Shown: positions 27,608 through 37,549 of the stretch, one piece after another | Layout: the number at the start of each line of letters is the position of its first letter | How positions within the stretch are numbered: position 1 is the first letter of the stretch | NCBI GenBank assembly: GCA_028277115.1 | Contig: JANQHG010000153.1 | Span: 1 to 37,634, forward strand | DNA from: Azospirillaceae bacterium | Lineage (GTDB): Bacteria; Pseudomonadota; Alphaproteobacteria; Azospirillales; Azospirillaceae | Reading direction: 5' to 3' | Length of the DNA stretch: 37,634 bases | The notes under the pieces: model-generated | Told to the model about the DNA's origin: nothing | The model's input: the letters and a program-made list of their open reading frames with translations, nothing else | The model's database searches: none | Translations under genes and position numbers: made by a program

Positions 27608-27988
27608 TTAAGCGGCGGTGACCTCGGCAATCGTACGCACCAAATCGTCGGCGTCGAGCGGCATTGCGACCACCGCGGCGGCGCCGTCAGCCAGCGCCCG
27701 GGTCGCCGTGGCAGCGCCGCGCGCGCCGTCCGGCCGGTCGCCGGCCAGCGCGATCACCGGCACCGCCGGGGTCAGACGGCGCAGCTGGTCCAACACGTCG
27801 AGGTCGTCGCCGGCCGCCCGCCACGGATCGGCGATCAAGGCGTCGAACACCATGCCTTCGAGCAGGCCGAGCGCGACCCGGCCATTATCGGCCTCCCAGA
27901 CCGCGTGGCCGGCCTGTTCCAACGCCTCGCGGATCGACCGGCGCACGACGGGCACCTCTTCGACCAGAAGCACGCGCTTGGCGGTCAT
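27608..27988 (-). CDS. Single-domain response regulator, degenerate receiver
   Basis: The product is 126 residues, one receiver domain. MTAKRVLLVEEVPVVRRSIR is the first strand and acidic pair (Glu-Glu in place of Asp-Asp), FDALIADPW carries the putative phospho-acceptor Asp, but the conserved Thr/Ser (VIALAGD has Ala) and the conserved Lys before Pro (VVAMPLD has Met) are lost. Phosphorylation is therefore doubtful; it may act as a CheY-like decoy or phosphate-independent partner. The ATG at 27988 has GAGGAGG 12 bases upstream. It precedes the chemoreceptor on the same strand. Confidence 0.8.
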   Translation of the reverse strand: MTAKRVLLVEEVPVVRRSIREALEQAGHAVWEADNGRVALGLLEGMVFDALIADPWRAAGDDLDVLDQLRRLTPAVPVIALAGDRPDGARGAATATRALADGAAAVVAMPLDADDLVRTIAEVTAA

Positions 27989-28325
27989 GGCGTGTCGGTG
28001 CCTCCTCGCTCGGGTGTGGCCGGGGTGCGCCGTCCGGCGCGTCCGACCGGGGAACCGCCCTTTACGGGGACTTCGACGATCATGCCAAACGCTTCCGCGG
28101 CCCAGTCGCAACTGAGATCGGCCGCAGTGCGCGGCGACATGGCGTCGCGCCGCCGCGCCCGATCTTTCGGGTTTGCGCCACCGCCGCCGCCGCAGCTATA
28201 CTTATCTGTCGTGCGCGCGTCTTCAACGGTCCGGACGCGGATTCGACGCGCCACCTCCGGCATCGCCTGACCGCCGCCCATCCGATCGTCGCACGCCCGA
28301 CCGCCGTACGAGAGCTCGCGCCGTC
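27989..28325. other. Divergent intergenic region
   Basis: The 337 bases between the receiver gene and hisZ hold the promoters of both. A candidate hisZ promoter is listed separately. No supported ORF is present. Confidence 0.55.
28173..28202 (+). promoter_or_regulatory. Candidate sigma-70 promoter of hisZ-purA
   Basis: TTGCGC (28173-28178) and TATACT (28197-28202) are separated by 18 bases, a fair -35 and a near-consensus -10. Transcription would start near 28209, about 117 bases before the hisZ ATG. The region is one of few AT-rich spots in the gap. Confidence 0.5.
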
Positions 28326-29495
28326 ATGACCGCACCGCCCCATCCGGCCCTGCTTCCGGCCGGCCTGCACGACCTGCTGCCGCCCGACGCCGCGGCCGAG
28401 GCGGCGATCGTCGAGCAACTGGTCGGCACGTTTGCCGCCGAGGGCTATCGTCGGGTCAAACCGCCGCTGGTCGAGTTCGAAGACAATCTCTTGGCCGGCG
28501 CCGGGGCCGCGCTCGCGCGCGACACCTTCCGCCTGCTCGACCCGGCGTCGCAGCGGATGATGGCGGTGCGCGCCGACATGACGCTCCAGGTCGCCCGGAT
28601 CGCGCGCGCCCGGCTCGGCCACGAGCCGCGGCCGTTGCGCCTGTCCTATGCCGGCGACGTCCTGCGCATCCGCGGAACCCAGCTAAGGCCGGAGCGCCAG
28701 TTCGGCCAGGTCGGCGCCGAACTGATCGGCTCGCTCCGGCCCGAGGCCGACGCCGAGATTGTGCTGCTGGCCGCCCAGGCGCTCGCGGCGCTCGGGGTGC
28801 GGCATCTCTCGATCGATCTGTGCGTGCCGACCCTGGTGCCCGACCTCCTCGACACCCTGGGGGTCGGGGAGCACGAGCGCGCGGCGCTCGCCCACGCGCT
28901 GACGCGCAAGGACGCCGCCGCGGTTGCGGCGGTCGCGACCCCGGCGGCGCAGCTGATCGGCGCGCTGCTCGCGGTCACCGGCCCGGCCGAACCGGCGCTG
29001 GTGGCGTTGGCGCGGCTGGAACTGCCCCCGGCGGTCGAACCCGAGCGCCGGCGGCTGACCGAGGTCGCCCGGCAGGTCGCCGCGGCCGCGCCCGGTCTGA
29101 TGGTCACGATCGACGCGGTCGAGCGGCGTGGCTTCGAGTATCAGACCGGGGTCAGCTTCACCGCCTATGCCCGGCAGGTCCGCGGCGAGCTCGGACGCGG
29201 CGGCCGCTACCGCTCGGCCGCGCACGTCTCGGCCGGCGGCACAGGCGAGCCTGCGGTCGGCGTCACCCTGTTCACCGACACGATCCTGCGCGCCGTCCCC
29301 GCGCCGCCGGCGGACGCCCGACTGTTCCTGCCCCACGGCACCGCGCCGGCGCGCGCCGCCGAGCTGCGCGCCGAGGGATGGGTGACCGTGGCGGCGCTCG
29401 ATCCGAGCGCGTCGCCGGGGGACGAGGCCCGCCGACTCGGCTGTGACCACCTGTTGACCGCCGAGGGCCCGCGGCCGGTCGGGCCGGTGACCTGA
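28326..29495 (+). CDS. hisZ: ATP phosphoribosyltransferase regulatory subunit
   Basis: The product is 389 residues, the usual HisZ length. It is a class II aminoacyl-tRNA-synthetase-like protein that activates the short form of HisG in the first step of histidine synthesis. Seen are LLPAGLHDLLPPDAA at the N-terminus, VRADMTLQVARIARAR (motif 2-like), PLRLSYAGDVLR, ERQFGQVGAELIG and YQTGVSFTAYA with RGGRYR. The C-terminal anticodon-binding domain of true HisRS is lacking. The ATG at 28326 fits the family start. purA follows 76 bases on, as in many alphaproteobacteria; hisG must be elsewhere. Confidence 0.95.
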   Translation: MTAPPHPALLPAGLHDLLPPDAAAEAAIVEQLVGTFAAEGYRRVKPPLVEFEDNLLAGAGAALARDTFRLLDPASQRMMAVRADMTLQVARIARARLGHEPRPLRLSYAGDVLRIRGTQLRPERQFGQVGAELIGSLRPEADAEIVLLAAQALAALGVRHLSIDLCVPTLVPDLLDTLGVGEHERAALAHALTRKDAAAVAAVATPAAQLIGALLAVTGPAEPALVALARLELPPAVEPERRRLTEVARQVAAAAPGLMVTIDAVERRGFEYQTGVSFTAYARQVRGELGRGGRYRSAAHVSAGGTGEPAVGVTLFTDTILRAVPAPPADARLFLPHGTAPARAAELRAEGWVTVAALDPSASPGDEARRLGCDHLLTAEGPRPVGPVT

Positions 29496-29571
29496 TCGCG
29501 GCCCCGGCCCCGGACGCCCGGCCGGCCGTGGCGCCGCTCCGCTCCGTCGCGTGTGAGGACGTTGTCAAGAC

Positions 29572-30864
29572 ATGGCCAATGTTGCGGTGGTCGGCGCCCA
29601 GTGGGGCGACGAAGGCAAAGGCAAGATCGTCGATTGGCTGTCGAGCCGCGCCGACGTCGTGGTCCGCTTCCAAGGCGGCCACAACGCCGGCCACACTCTG
29701 GTGATCAACGGCACCGAACATCGCTTGAGCCTGTTGCCCTCGGGCGTGGTCCGCCCGGGCAAGCTCGCGGTGATCGGCAACGGCGTGGTGATCGACCCGT
29801 GGGCCTTGCTCGCCGAGATCGACGGCTTTGCCGACAAGGGGCTCGCGATCACCCCGGACAACTTGATGATCGCCGAAAACGCCACCCTGATCCTGCCGAT
29901 CCACGGCGCGGTCGACCGGGCCCGCGAGGAGGCGTGCGGCGACCGCAAACTCGGCACCACCGGCCGCGGCATCGGACCGGCGTACGAGGACAAGGTCGCG
30001 CGGCGCGCGATCCGGGTGTGCGATCTCGCCGACCCCCAGCTGCTCGCCGAGCGGATCGACGGCATTCTGCTCCACCATAACGCCCTGCTCCGCGGCCTCG
30101 GCGCGCCCGAGATCGCGGCCCAGACGGTCGCCGACCAGCTGGCCGAGATCGCGCCGCGCCTGCTGCCGTTCGCCGGCGTGGTCTGGCAGCGGCTCGACGC
30201 CGACCGGCGAGCCGGCAAGCGGCTGCTGTTCGAAGGGGCCCAGGGCGCGATGCTCGACGTCGACCACGGCACGTACCCGTTCGTCACCTCGTCGAACACG
30301 GTCGCGGGCCAGGCGGCGACCGGCAGCGGCATGGGCCCGGGCGCGGTCGGGCGGGTGCTCGGCATCTGCAAGGCCTACACCACCCGGGTCGGCGCCGGCC
30401 CGTTCCCGACCGAGCTTTCGGACGAGATCGGCGCCCGGCTCGGCGAACGCGGGCGCGAGTTCGGCACCGTCACCGGGCGGCGCCGGCGTTGCGGCTGGTT
30501 CGATGCCGTGCTGGTCCGCCAAGCGGTCAAGGTCGGCGGGATCAACGGCATCGCGCTGACCAAGCTCGACGTGCTCGACGGCCTTTCAACGCTCAAGGTT
30601 GCGGTCGGCTACCGGCTCGGCGACGCCACGCTCGACCATCTGCCGGCGCTGCCGAGCGCCCAGGCCGCGGTCACCCCGATCTACGAGGAATTCGACGGCT
30701 GGTCCGCCAGCACCCGCGGCGCCCGGACCTGGGCCCAGCTGCCGGCGACCGCGATCAAGTACATCAGACGGATCGAAGAACTGATCGAGGCGCCGGTCAC
30801 CCTGCTGTCGACCAGCCCCGAGCGCGACGACACAATCGTGGTCACAGATCCGTTTGCGGATTGA
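29572..30864 (+). CDS. purA: Adenylosuccinate synthetase
   Basis: The product is 430 residues, the standard length. It joins IMP and aspartate with GTP to give adenylosuccinate, the first AMP-specific step. The GTP-binding loop [16 protein letters not shown] starts at residue 8, followed by [25 protein letters not shown], the [20 protein letters not shown] segment and [11 protein letters not shown] near 300. The C-terminal [10 protein letters not shown] is normal. It follows hisZ directly and is probably on the same transcript. Confidence 0.98.
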   Translation: MANVAVVGAQWGDEGKGKIVDWLSSRADVVVRFQGGHNAGHTLVINGTEHRLSLLPSGVVRPGKLAVIGNGVVIDPWALLAEIDGFADKGLAITPDNLMIAENATLILPIHGAVDRAREEACGDRKLGTTGRGIGPAYEDKVARRAIRVCDLADPQLLAERIDGILLHHNALLRGLGAPEIAAQTVADQLAEIAPRLLPFAGVVWQRLDADRRAGKRLLFEGAQGAMLDVDHGTYPFVTSSNTVAGQAATGSGMGPGAVGRVLGICKAYTTRVGAGPFPTELSDEIGARLGERGREFGTVTGRRRRCGWFDAVLVRQAVKVGGINGIALTKLDVLDGLSTLKVAVGYRLGDATLDHLPALPSAQAAVTPIYEEFDGWSASTRGARTWAQLPATAIKYIRRIEELIEAPVTLLSTSPERDDTIVVTDPFAD

Positions 30865-30871
30865 TTGGGCG

Positions 30872-30889
30872 TGGCGGCGAAAGCCGCCA
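30872..30889 (+). terminator. Hairpin after purA, weak terminator
   Basis: TGGCGGC and GCCGCCA form a 7-bp stem closed by a GAAA tetraloop, 8 bases past the purA stop. Only a short T stretch (GTGTTTAC) follows, so termination may be partial. Confidence 0.4.
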
Positions 30890-31297
30890 TGCCGTGTTTA
30901 CAGTGCCACCGTCGCAGCCCCAATCCGGCATCCCCCATTTGACCAGTTGATCCTTCGACAAGATCGCCTAACCTTTTCGACCTAAGGGCGATCCGGCAGG
31001 TCCCGTCGGGGCCGGGTGGATGTGCCGCCTTAAGAGCGCCGGTCGGAAGCGGACGCCTGCTGCGGCGTTTTGGGGGCTGGCGCCCCCAAGGTCAGGGGGT
31101 TTCACCCCCCGACACCCCCCGACCAGGGGTTGCCCCCTGGCCCCCACCAATTAGTCGGGGTCCAGGGGGGTGACCCCCCTGGCGGGGGTCGTGGGGGCAG
31201 CGCCCCCCGCACGGCCGAAAGGCCGAACGCCGGCGTTTCAGCCAGGACCGGTCGGCCAAAACTGGCGAGCAACGAACGATCAAACGGGGAGCCCAAG
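30890..31297. other. Intergenic region with hairpin repeat array
   Basis: This 408-base space between purA and the CBS gene contains the largest array of G/C hairpins in the window (31073-31217). No supported gene is present. Confidence 0.6.
31073..31217 (+). repeat. Palindromic G/C-run repeat array, copy 4
   Basis: It starts with TTTTGGGGGCTGGCGCCCCC, then GGTCAGGGGG and CACCCCCC, then CCAGGGG/CCCCTGG, CCAGGGGGG/CCCCCCTGG and GGGGGCAGCGCCCCCC hairpins. The first two units match the minus-strand order at 8331-8380. The array is about 145 bases and could fold as several consecutive stems in RNA. Confidence 0.85.
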
Positions 31298-31759
31298 ATG
31301 CTGCGACGCCGAGTGATCCCGCATGTGGTGTGCAATCAAACCCTGCGCATGCTGCCCCCCGACGCGACCGCACGCCAAGCCGCCGAACTGATGGCCGCGC
31401 ACGGAATTGGTGTGGTGCTGGTGGTCCGGCGGGGCCGCCTGTGTGGCATCGTTTCGGAACGGGACTTGGTGTCGCGGGTGATCGCGGCCGAGCGCGACGT
31501 CGAAACCACGCCGCTCGCCGAGGTGATGACCGCGGACCCCGAAGTGCTTCACCCCGACGCGTTCGCCGAACAGGCGCTCCAGGCGATGCAGCGGCACCAC
31601 GTCCGCCACCTGCCGGTGGTGCGCGACGGCCGGCCGGTCGGAATCGTCTCGATCCGCGATTTGTACCAGGTGATCCACGGCGCGCTCGTGGACGAGCTCG
31701 CCGAGCGCGACGAGATGATGTTCGGCGGCGGCTATTCGGTCGTGCGCGCGGTGAACTGA
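31298..31759 (+). CDS. CBS-pair domain protein
   Basis: The product is 153 residues, made almost wholly of two CBS domains: ATARQAAELMAAHGIGVVLV with CGIVSERDLVSRV, and LAEVMTADPEVLHP with VRHLPVVRDGRPVGIVSIRD. CBS pairs bind adenosine ligands (AMP, ATP, SAM) and act as energy or redox sensors; stand-alone forms are common in alphaproteobacteria and their target is generally unknown. GGGGAG lies 7-8 bases before the ATG at 31298. The DUF2889 gene begins 30 bases downstream, suggesting one transcript. Confidence 0.93.
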   Translation: MLRRRVIPHVVCNQTLRMLPPDATARQAAELMAAHGIGVVLVVRRGRLCGIVSERDLVSRVIAAERDVETTPLAEVMTADPEVLHPDAFAEQALQAMQRHHVRHLPVVRDGRPVGIVSIRDLYQVIHGALVDELAERDEMMFGGGYSVVRAVN

Positions 31760-31789
31760 CCCCCGACCCGACGGCGACGGATCGACCCA

Positions 31790-32389
31790 ATGCCTGACAC
31801 CAACGTGCCGGAGACCGTGACTGCGGCCCTGTCGCCGCCGGTGGAGCGCCGCCATATCCACACCCGCCGTGTCACCTGCACCGGCTATCGCCGGACCGAC
31901 GGGCTGTGGGACATCGACGGTCATCTGACCGACGTCAAGACCTACGCGTTCGACAACCGCGAACGCGGCGAGATTCAGCCCGGCGACCCGATCCACGAGA
32001 TGTGGGTCCGGATCACGGTCGACGACCGGCTGGTGGTCCAGGCGATCGAGGCCGCGACGGTCAAGGGACCGTTTTCGGCGTGCGGCGCGATCACCCCGCG
32101 GTTTCAATGCCTGGTCGGCCTCACGATCGCGCACGGCTGGACCCGGGCGGTGCGCGAACGGCTGGGCGGCGTCAAGGGCTGCACCCACTTGACCGAGCTG
32201 TTGGGGCCGGTCGCGACCACCGCGTTCCAGACCATCTACCCGATCCTGGCGCGCGAGCGCGGCGAACGCCCCGACCGCGCCCACGGCGCCGACGGCGGGC
32301 GCCCACCGCTGCTCAACAGCTGCCACATCTTCGCAAGCGACGGCGAGGTGGTGAAGACCCACTGGCCAGCGTACTACACCGGCGATTGA
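31790..32389 (+). CDS. DUF2889 family protein
   Basis: The product is 199 residues. The N-terminal part HTRRVTCTGYRRTDGLWDID and GHLTDVKTYAFDNRERG is the DUF2889 hallmark, followed by PIHEMWVRITVDD and the conserved Cys in GPFSACGAITPRFQCLVGL, GCTHLTELL with Cys-x-His, and a C-terminal NSCHIFASDGEVVKTHWPAYY. The conserved Cys and His residues could bind metal. The family has no established function. It lies 30 bases after the CBS gene and converges with the fur operon. Confidence 0.9.
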   Translation: MPDTNVPETVTAALSPPVERRHIHTRRVTCTGYRRTDGLWDIDGHLTDVKTYAFDNRERGEIQPGDPIHEMWVRITVDDRLVVQAIEAATVKGPFSACGAITPRFQCLVGLTIAHGWTRAVRERLGGVKGCTHLTELLGPVATTAFQTIYPILARERGERPDRAHGADGGRPPLLNSCHIFASDGEVVKTHWPAYYTGD

Positions 32390-32422
32390 TCGGGGCCGTC
32401 GACGAACGGGGGCCCCTTCCCC

Positions 32423-32644
32423 TCAATGAAGCGCCTCGCGCGAGACCCAGAGATCGACGATCTCTTCCGCGCGTGCCGCCGGCATCTCGGGGTGGTGCCA
32501 GCGATAGACCTCGATCGCCGCTTCCAGAGCGTGCCGGCGCGGCTGGCCGTGCCGGCACAAGCTGTGGTAGCAGCGCTCGACCGCAGCGCGGCACCGGCAG
32601 CGGTAACCTGCGCCGTCGGGACAGCCGTCCGGGCGGTCGGTCAT
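32423..32644 (-). CDS. Small hypothetical protein downstream of fur
   Basis: The product is 73 residues. RCRCRAAVERCYHSLCRHGQ is rich in Cys and Arg and ALEAAIEVYRWHHPEMPAAR with EEIVDLWV forms a helical tail; similar small proteins occur in related bacteria from memory. Its ATG (32644) overlaps the fur stop by one base (TGATG), so it is translated with fur. The cysteines and histidines could bind metal, but this is speculation. Confidence 0.65.
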   Translation of the reverse strand: MTDRPDGCPDGAGYRCRCRAAVERCYHSLCRHGQPRRHALEAAIEVYRWHHPEMPAARAEEIVDLWVSREALH

Positions 32645-33105
32645 CAGCGGTCGGCCCCGTCGTCGCCGCCGGCGCCGTCCTCAGGCGCGGTGCGCCGGAC
32701 GCCGTAAAGCTCGAGCCGGTGACCGACCAGGCGATAGCCGAGGTCGCGGGCAATCCGGACCTTGAGCGCCTCGAGTGCGGCATCGCGGAACTCGACCACC
32801 ACGCCCGAGCCGAGATCGATCAGGTGGTGATGGTGGTCGGCCGCCGCGACCTCATAGCGCGCCCGCCCGTCGCCGAACTCGACCCGGTCGACCACCTGCG
32901 CGTCCTCGAACAGACGCAGCGTCCGATAGACGGTGGCCAGGCTGATCCGCGGGTCGATCGCCGCGGCGCGGCGGTAGATCGCCCCGACGTCCGGGTGGTC
33001 GGCGGCGTCGGCCAACACCCGCACGATCACCCGGCGCTGGCCGGTCATCTTGAGGCCCTTTTCGACGCACCGGGTTTCGAGCCGGGCCTGGGGGTCCGGG
33101 GTCAT
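32644..33105 (-). CDS. fur: Fur family transcriptional regulator (Fur/Mur type)
   Basis: The product is 153 residues. The winged helix is seen in MTGQRRVIVRVLADAADHPD, IYRRAAAIDPRISLATVYRT and LRLFEDAQVVDRVEF, and the metal/dimer region in DHHHHLIDLGSG and LGYRLVGHRLELYGV. It lacks the CxxC zinc sites of many Fur proteins, as is usual for alphaproteobacterial Fur/Mur, which respond to iron or manganese. Regulation of iron or manganese genes is therefore expected. Start overlaps the upstream stop (ATGA). Irr is the alternative but lacks the matching heme motif here. Confidence 0.9.
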   Translation of the reverse strand: MTPDPQARLETRCVEKGLKMTGQRRVIVRVLADAADHPDVGAIYRRAAAIDPRISLATVYRTLRLFEDAQVVDRVEFGDGRARYEVAAADHHHHLIDLGSGVVVEFRDAALEALKVRIARDLGYRLVGHRLELYGVRRTAPEDGAGGDDGADR

Positions 33106-33749
33106 CGCGCCGGTGACGGCGCGTGGGATGGCCGCGGCCGGGCGACCACCCCGGGCGACCCGGCGCTGCCGGTGGCAAGCGCGCGGAGTGCGGCCGCGTG
33201 ATGGTCGCCGATCACCATCAGGCCGACCGCGCCGAGCGCGCGCAGGCGCACCGTCTCGGCCGGCCGGCGCGCCGACGCAGTCAGGCGATAGCCGCGGGGC
33301 AGCAGGGTCGCGCCGACGATCCAGCCGCGCCGGCCGTCGATCGCCGCCGCCTGGGCCGGCACCAGCCGGCGGATCGCCGCCAACACCCGACCCTCGCCCG
33401 ACAGATCGGCGGCAAAGCCGCCCGGGATCTCCCGGGTCACCACCGCCGCCGCGGTCACCACCAGTGCGCGGTCGATCAGATGCCGGCGCGCGGCGGTCAG
33501 GTCGACGCTCGCCCAGTCGGTCGCCGGGTCTGTCTCGAGCGTCCTGACCAGGTCGCCGAGCGCGGCATCGATGCCGAATGCCGCGACCCCGAGCTTGGCG
33601 GGGTCAGTGCGATCGGCCGCCGCAGCACCGCTCGACAGCACAAGCACCGCCGCCACGACCGCAAGGCCAAGGCGCGCCGCCGCACGAGGTCTGGCCGCGC
33701 CGCCGTCGCGGCGGGGCGGGCGCACGGCTGTGGTCAACGTCTGGATCAC
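33102..33749 (-). CDS. Secreted hypothetical protein upstream of fur
   Basis: The product is 215 residues from a GTG at 33749 with AAAGGAG 11 bases upstream. After an Arg-rich segment comes a signal peptide (LGLAVVAAVLVLSSGAAAAD). The mature part has VDLTAARRHLIDRALVV, LAAIRRLVPAQAAAIDG and VRLRALGAVGLMVIGDHH, a pattern I associate with an uncharacterised periplasmic family in alphaproteobacteria. The last 30 residues are low-complexity. It overlaps fur by four bases, so it is first in the operon. A GTG at 33806, nearer the poly-C tract, would be an unlikely start. Confidence 0.75.
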   Translation of the reverse strand: MIQTLTTAVRPPRRDGGAARPRAAARLGLAVVAAVLVLSSGAAAADRTDPAKLGVAAFGIDAALGDLVRTLETDPATDWASVDLTAARRHLIDRALVVTAAAVVTREIPGGFAADLSGEGRVLAAIRRLVPAQAAAIDGRRGWIVGATLLPRGYRLTASARRPAETVRLRALGAVGLMVIGDHHAAALRALATGSAGSPGVVARPRPSHAPSPAR

Positions 33750-35045
<1,296 letters not shown>

Positions 35046-35369
35046 GCGCCGTCTCAAAGCGCGCGGGGGCGGCAACCGGCCGCCCCCGGCATGGGTGGTA
35101 TGCAGCCCTGCCGTGGCCGCCTGGACCCAGGTCGCGACGCGCCTGACAGATCACCGATTCGCCGCCTTGAATTGCGGGCGGCCGCGGCGCTACCGTCCTT
35201 CGTCCGGGCGGGGTGCCGCCCGTTTCTTTTTGGTTTTTTGTGATACCATAGGGCGTTCGGGCTAGACTTGGCAGTGGATCAGCTTGCGCACACCGACGGT
35301 GCGCCCCGATCCGAGGCCTGCCATCGGGTTCCCCGCCCGTGCGGGCGGGCGGTGATCAGGGAGGGGGCG
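35046..35369. other. Intergenic region after mdh
   Basis: The 324 bases hold a perfect 10-bp hairpin CGGGGGCGGC/GCCGCCCCCG (35064-35088) just after mdh, a terminator at 35205-35238, and possible hemerythrin promoter sequence (TTGTGA, later TAGACT) whose spacing of 19 is poor. No gene is seen. Confidence 0.55.
35205..35238 (+). terminator. Intrinsic terminator downstream of mdh
   Basis: CGGGCGG (35205-35211), loop GGTG and CCGCCCG (35216-35222) are followed by TTTCTTTTTGGTTTTTT, a typical rho-independent signal about 160 bases past mdh. Confidence 0.8.
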
Positions 35370-35927
35370 ATGAGAGCTGGACCGACCGAGGACGCCGGCG
35401 ATTCGCACGACTTCGATCTGGATTTGAGCGATGCCCCTGCGCCGACGACGGTTGACGAGACCACCGCGGATGACGCCGCCGAGGCGTCCGTCCCGCAGCG
35501 TGCGACGCCCGATCCGGAGACCGCCGGCTATCTGTCCTTCTGTGCGCTCACTGACGATTTTGCCGACCGGGTGCGCAAGATCGCGACCAGCGGGGGCAGC
35601 GCGGCAGAACAGGTCACCGAGCTTAAAGGCCTGATCCAGTACAGCGAGAAGGTGTTCGACCTCGAAGAACAGCTAATGCGCCGGACCGGGTTCCCCGGCC
35701 AGACCTCGCATATCGAGGATCATGGCCGGTTCCGCGCCGTGCTCGACAAGCTGGTCGCGCACCTGTCGGCGCCCAACGCGATGGCCGATTGGGGGCTCGC
35801 CGACGTGTTGGAAAAGTGGGCCAACCGCCATCTGTCCCGCTATGATGGCCCCCTTGAGCGGTACATCAAGGTGGTCGCCGCGGTGCGCATCGGGTCGAAG
35901 GGGAACTCCGGCGCCGCGTCGGCGTGA
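35370..35927 (+). CDS. Hemerythrin-like protein with incomplete metal site
   Basis: The product is 185 residues from the ATG at 35370, with GGGAGGGGG just upstream. The first 60 residues are acidic and disordered. The rest has the four-helix bacteriohemerythrin pattern: [30 protein letters not shown] and [13 protein letters not shown]. Three His and the Asp/Glu ligands are in place, but the His in the usual Y..HF..EE helix is Val (KVFDLEE) and the first-helix His (D.QH) is absent (TDDFADR). Normal oxygen binding at a di-iron centre is thus doubtful. The stop overlaps a GTG that could start the next frame; gatB starts 77 bases later. Confidence 0.75.
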   Translation: MRAGPTEDAGDSHDFDLDLSDAPAPTTVDETTADDAAEASVPQRATPDPETAGYLSFCALTDDFADRVRKIATSGGSAAEQVTELKGLIQYSEKVFDLEEQLMRRTGFPGQTSHIEDHGRFRAVLDKLVAHLSAPNAMADWGLADVLEKWANRHLSRYDGPLERYIKVVAAVRIGSKGNSGAASA

Positions 35928-36004
35928 CGGCCCGGGTCTCCGAGCGCAGGATCGCCGATCGACACCCGACCGCCGACGGCAACGGAACGGGAGGTCTGGC
36001 AGGA

Positions 36005-37465
36005 ATGACGGTGTTCGAGGGGGAGACCGGGCCCTGGGAAGCGGTGATCGGGCTCGAGGTTCATGCCCAGGTGACCTCGCGGGCCAAGCTGTTTTCGGGC
36101 GCATCGACCGCGTTCGGGGCCGAGCCGAACAGCCAGGTCAGCTTCATCGATGCCGCGTTCCCCGGCATGCTGCCGGTGATCAACGAGGTCTGCGTCGCCC
36201 AGGCGGTGCGCACCGGGCTCGGGCTGAACGCCGAGATCAACCTGGTCTCGGTGTTCGACCGTAAGAACTATTTCTATCCCGACCTGCCGGCCGGCTATCA
36301 GATCAGCCAGTATCAGCAACCGATCGTCGGGCGCGGCGAACTGGTGCTCGACCTGCCGGACGGCGAGAGCCGGCGGGTCGGGATCACCCGGCTTCACTTG
36401 GAGATGGACGCCGGGAAAAGCCTGCACGACCAGGACCCGAACCGGACCTTCGTCGACCTCAACCGGTCGGGGGTCGCGTTGATGGAGATCGTGTCCGAGC
36501 CCGACCTGCGCACGCCCGAGGAAGCGGCGGCGTACATGCGCAAGCTTCGGATGATCCTGCGCTACATCGGGTCGTGCGACGGCAACATGGAAGAGGGGTC
36601 GCTGCGCTGCGACGCCAACGTGTCGGTGCGCCGGCCGGGCGACCCGCTCGGCACCCGGACCGAGACCAAGAACCTGAACTCGATCCGGTTCGTCCAGCAG
36701 GCGATCGAATATGAGATCCAGCGCCAGATCGCGCTGATCGAAGAGGGCGGCGCGGTCGTCCAGGAAACCCGGCTGTGGGACACCGGACGCGGGATCACCC
36801 GGCCGATGCGCAGCAAGGAAGAGGCGCACGACTACCGGTACTTCCCGGACCCCGATCTGTTGCCGCTCGAGCTTGACCCGGCGTGGGTCGAGGCGTTGCA
36901 GGCCGAGTTGCCCGAGTTGCCGGACGACAAGAAGGCGCGTTTGCTGCGCGACTACGGCATCGGCGCTTATGAGGCCTCCGTGCTGATCGCCGAGCGCAGC
37001 CACGCCGATTTCTTCGAGGCGGTGGCGCGTGGGCGCGACGCCCGGTTGGCGGCGAACTGGGTGATCGGCGAGTTGTTCGGTGCGCTCAACAAGTCGGGCA
37101 AGACGATTGCCGACAGCCCGGTCTCGGCGGCCGCGCTTGGCGGGCTGATCGACCTGATCGCCGACCAGACGATCTCGGGGCGGATCGCCAAGGACGTGTT
37201 CGAGGAGATGTTCGCGACCGGCCAGGACGCCGCGGCGATCGTCGAGGCCAAGGGGCTGAAACAGGTCACCGACCCCTCGGCGATCGAGCCGATCATCGAC
37301 GCCGTGCTTGCGGCCAACGACGATAAAGTTGCCCAGTATCGTGGTGGGAAGGACAAGTTGTTCGGCTTTTTTGTCGGGCAGGTGATGAAGCAGAGTCAGG
37401 GCAAGGCCAACCCGGCGCTGGTCAACGAGTTGTTGAAGACCAAGCTCGCCGGGGACGCCGGTTGA
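36005..37465 (+). CDS. gatB: Aspartyl/glutamyl-tRNA amidotransferase subunit B
   Basis: The product is 486 residues from the ATG at 36005, which has GGAGG 10 bases upstream; a GTG at 35924 would add 27 residues unlike the family. GatB binds the misacylated tRNA and acts as the kinase/transamidase subunit of GatCAB. Seen are [20 protein letters not shown], the FPGMLPVIN segment, [70 protein letters not shown] and a C-terminal YqeY-like helical domain. gatC and gatA are not in the window, although they often precede gatB. Confidence 0.98.
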   Translation: MTVFEGETGPWEAVIGLEVHAQVTSRAKLFSGASTAFGAEPNSQVSFIDAAFPGMLPVINEVCVAQAVRTGLGLNAEINLVSVFDRKNYFYPDLPAGYQISQYQQPIVGRGELVLDLPDGESRRVGITRLHLEMDAGKSLHDQDPNRTFVDLNRSGVALMEIVSEPDLRTPEEAAAYMRKLRMILRYIGSCDGNMEEGSLRCDANVSVRRPGDPLGTRTETKNLNSIRFVQQAIEYEIQRQIALIEEGGAVVQETRLWDTGRGITRPMRSKEEAHDYRYFPDPDLLPLELDPAWVEALQAELPELPDDKKARLLRDYGIGAYEASVLIAERSHADFFEAVARGRDARLAANWVIGELFGALNKSGKTIADSPVSAAALGGLIDLIADQTISGRIAKDVFEEMFATGQDAAAIVEAKGLKQVTDPSAIEPIIDAVLAANDDKVAQYRGGKDKLFGFFVGQVMKQSQGKANPALVNELLKTKLAGDAG

Positions 37466-37494
37466 CCGGCGCCGCCGTACGCGGCCTGACGGCC

Positions 37495-37545
37495 GTTGTC
37501 AGGGGCGCTGCCCCCGACACCCCCGCAAGGGGGGGCACCCCATAG
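37495..37545. repeat. G/C hairpin repeat after gatB, copy 5
   Basis: GGGGC-GCT-GCCCC and CCCCC-GCAA-GGGGG occur side by side about 30 bases past gatB, as in the arrays at 10750 and 31073. It may also end gatB transcription. Confidence 0.65.
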
Positions 37546-37549
37546 GCGC

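Noticed and set aside
31073-31217. CRISPR array
   Set aside because: The repeats are adjacent palindromes of varied length, without regular spacers or direct repeat units.
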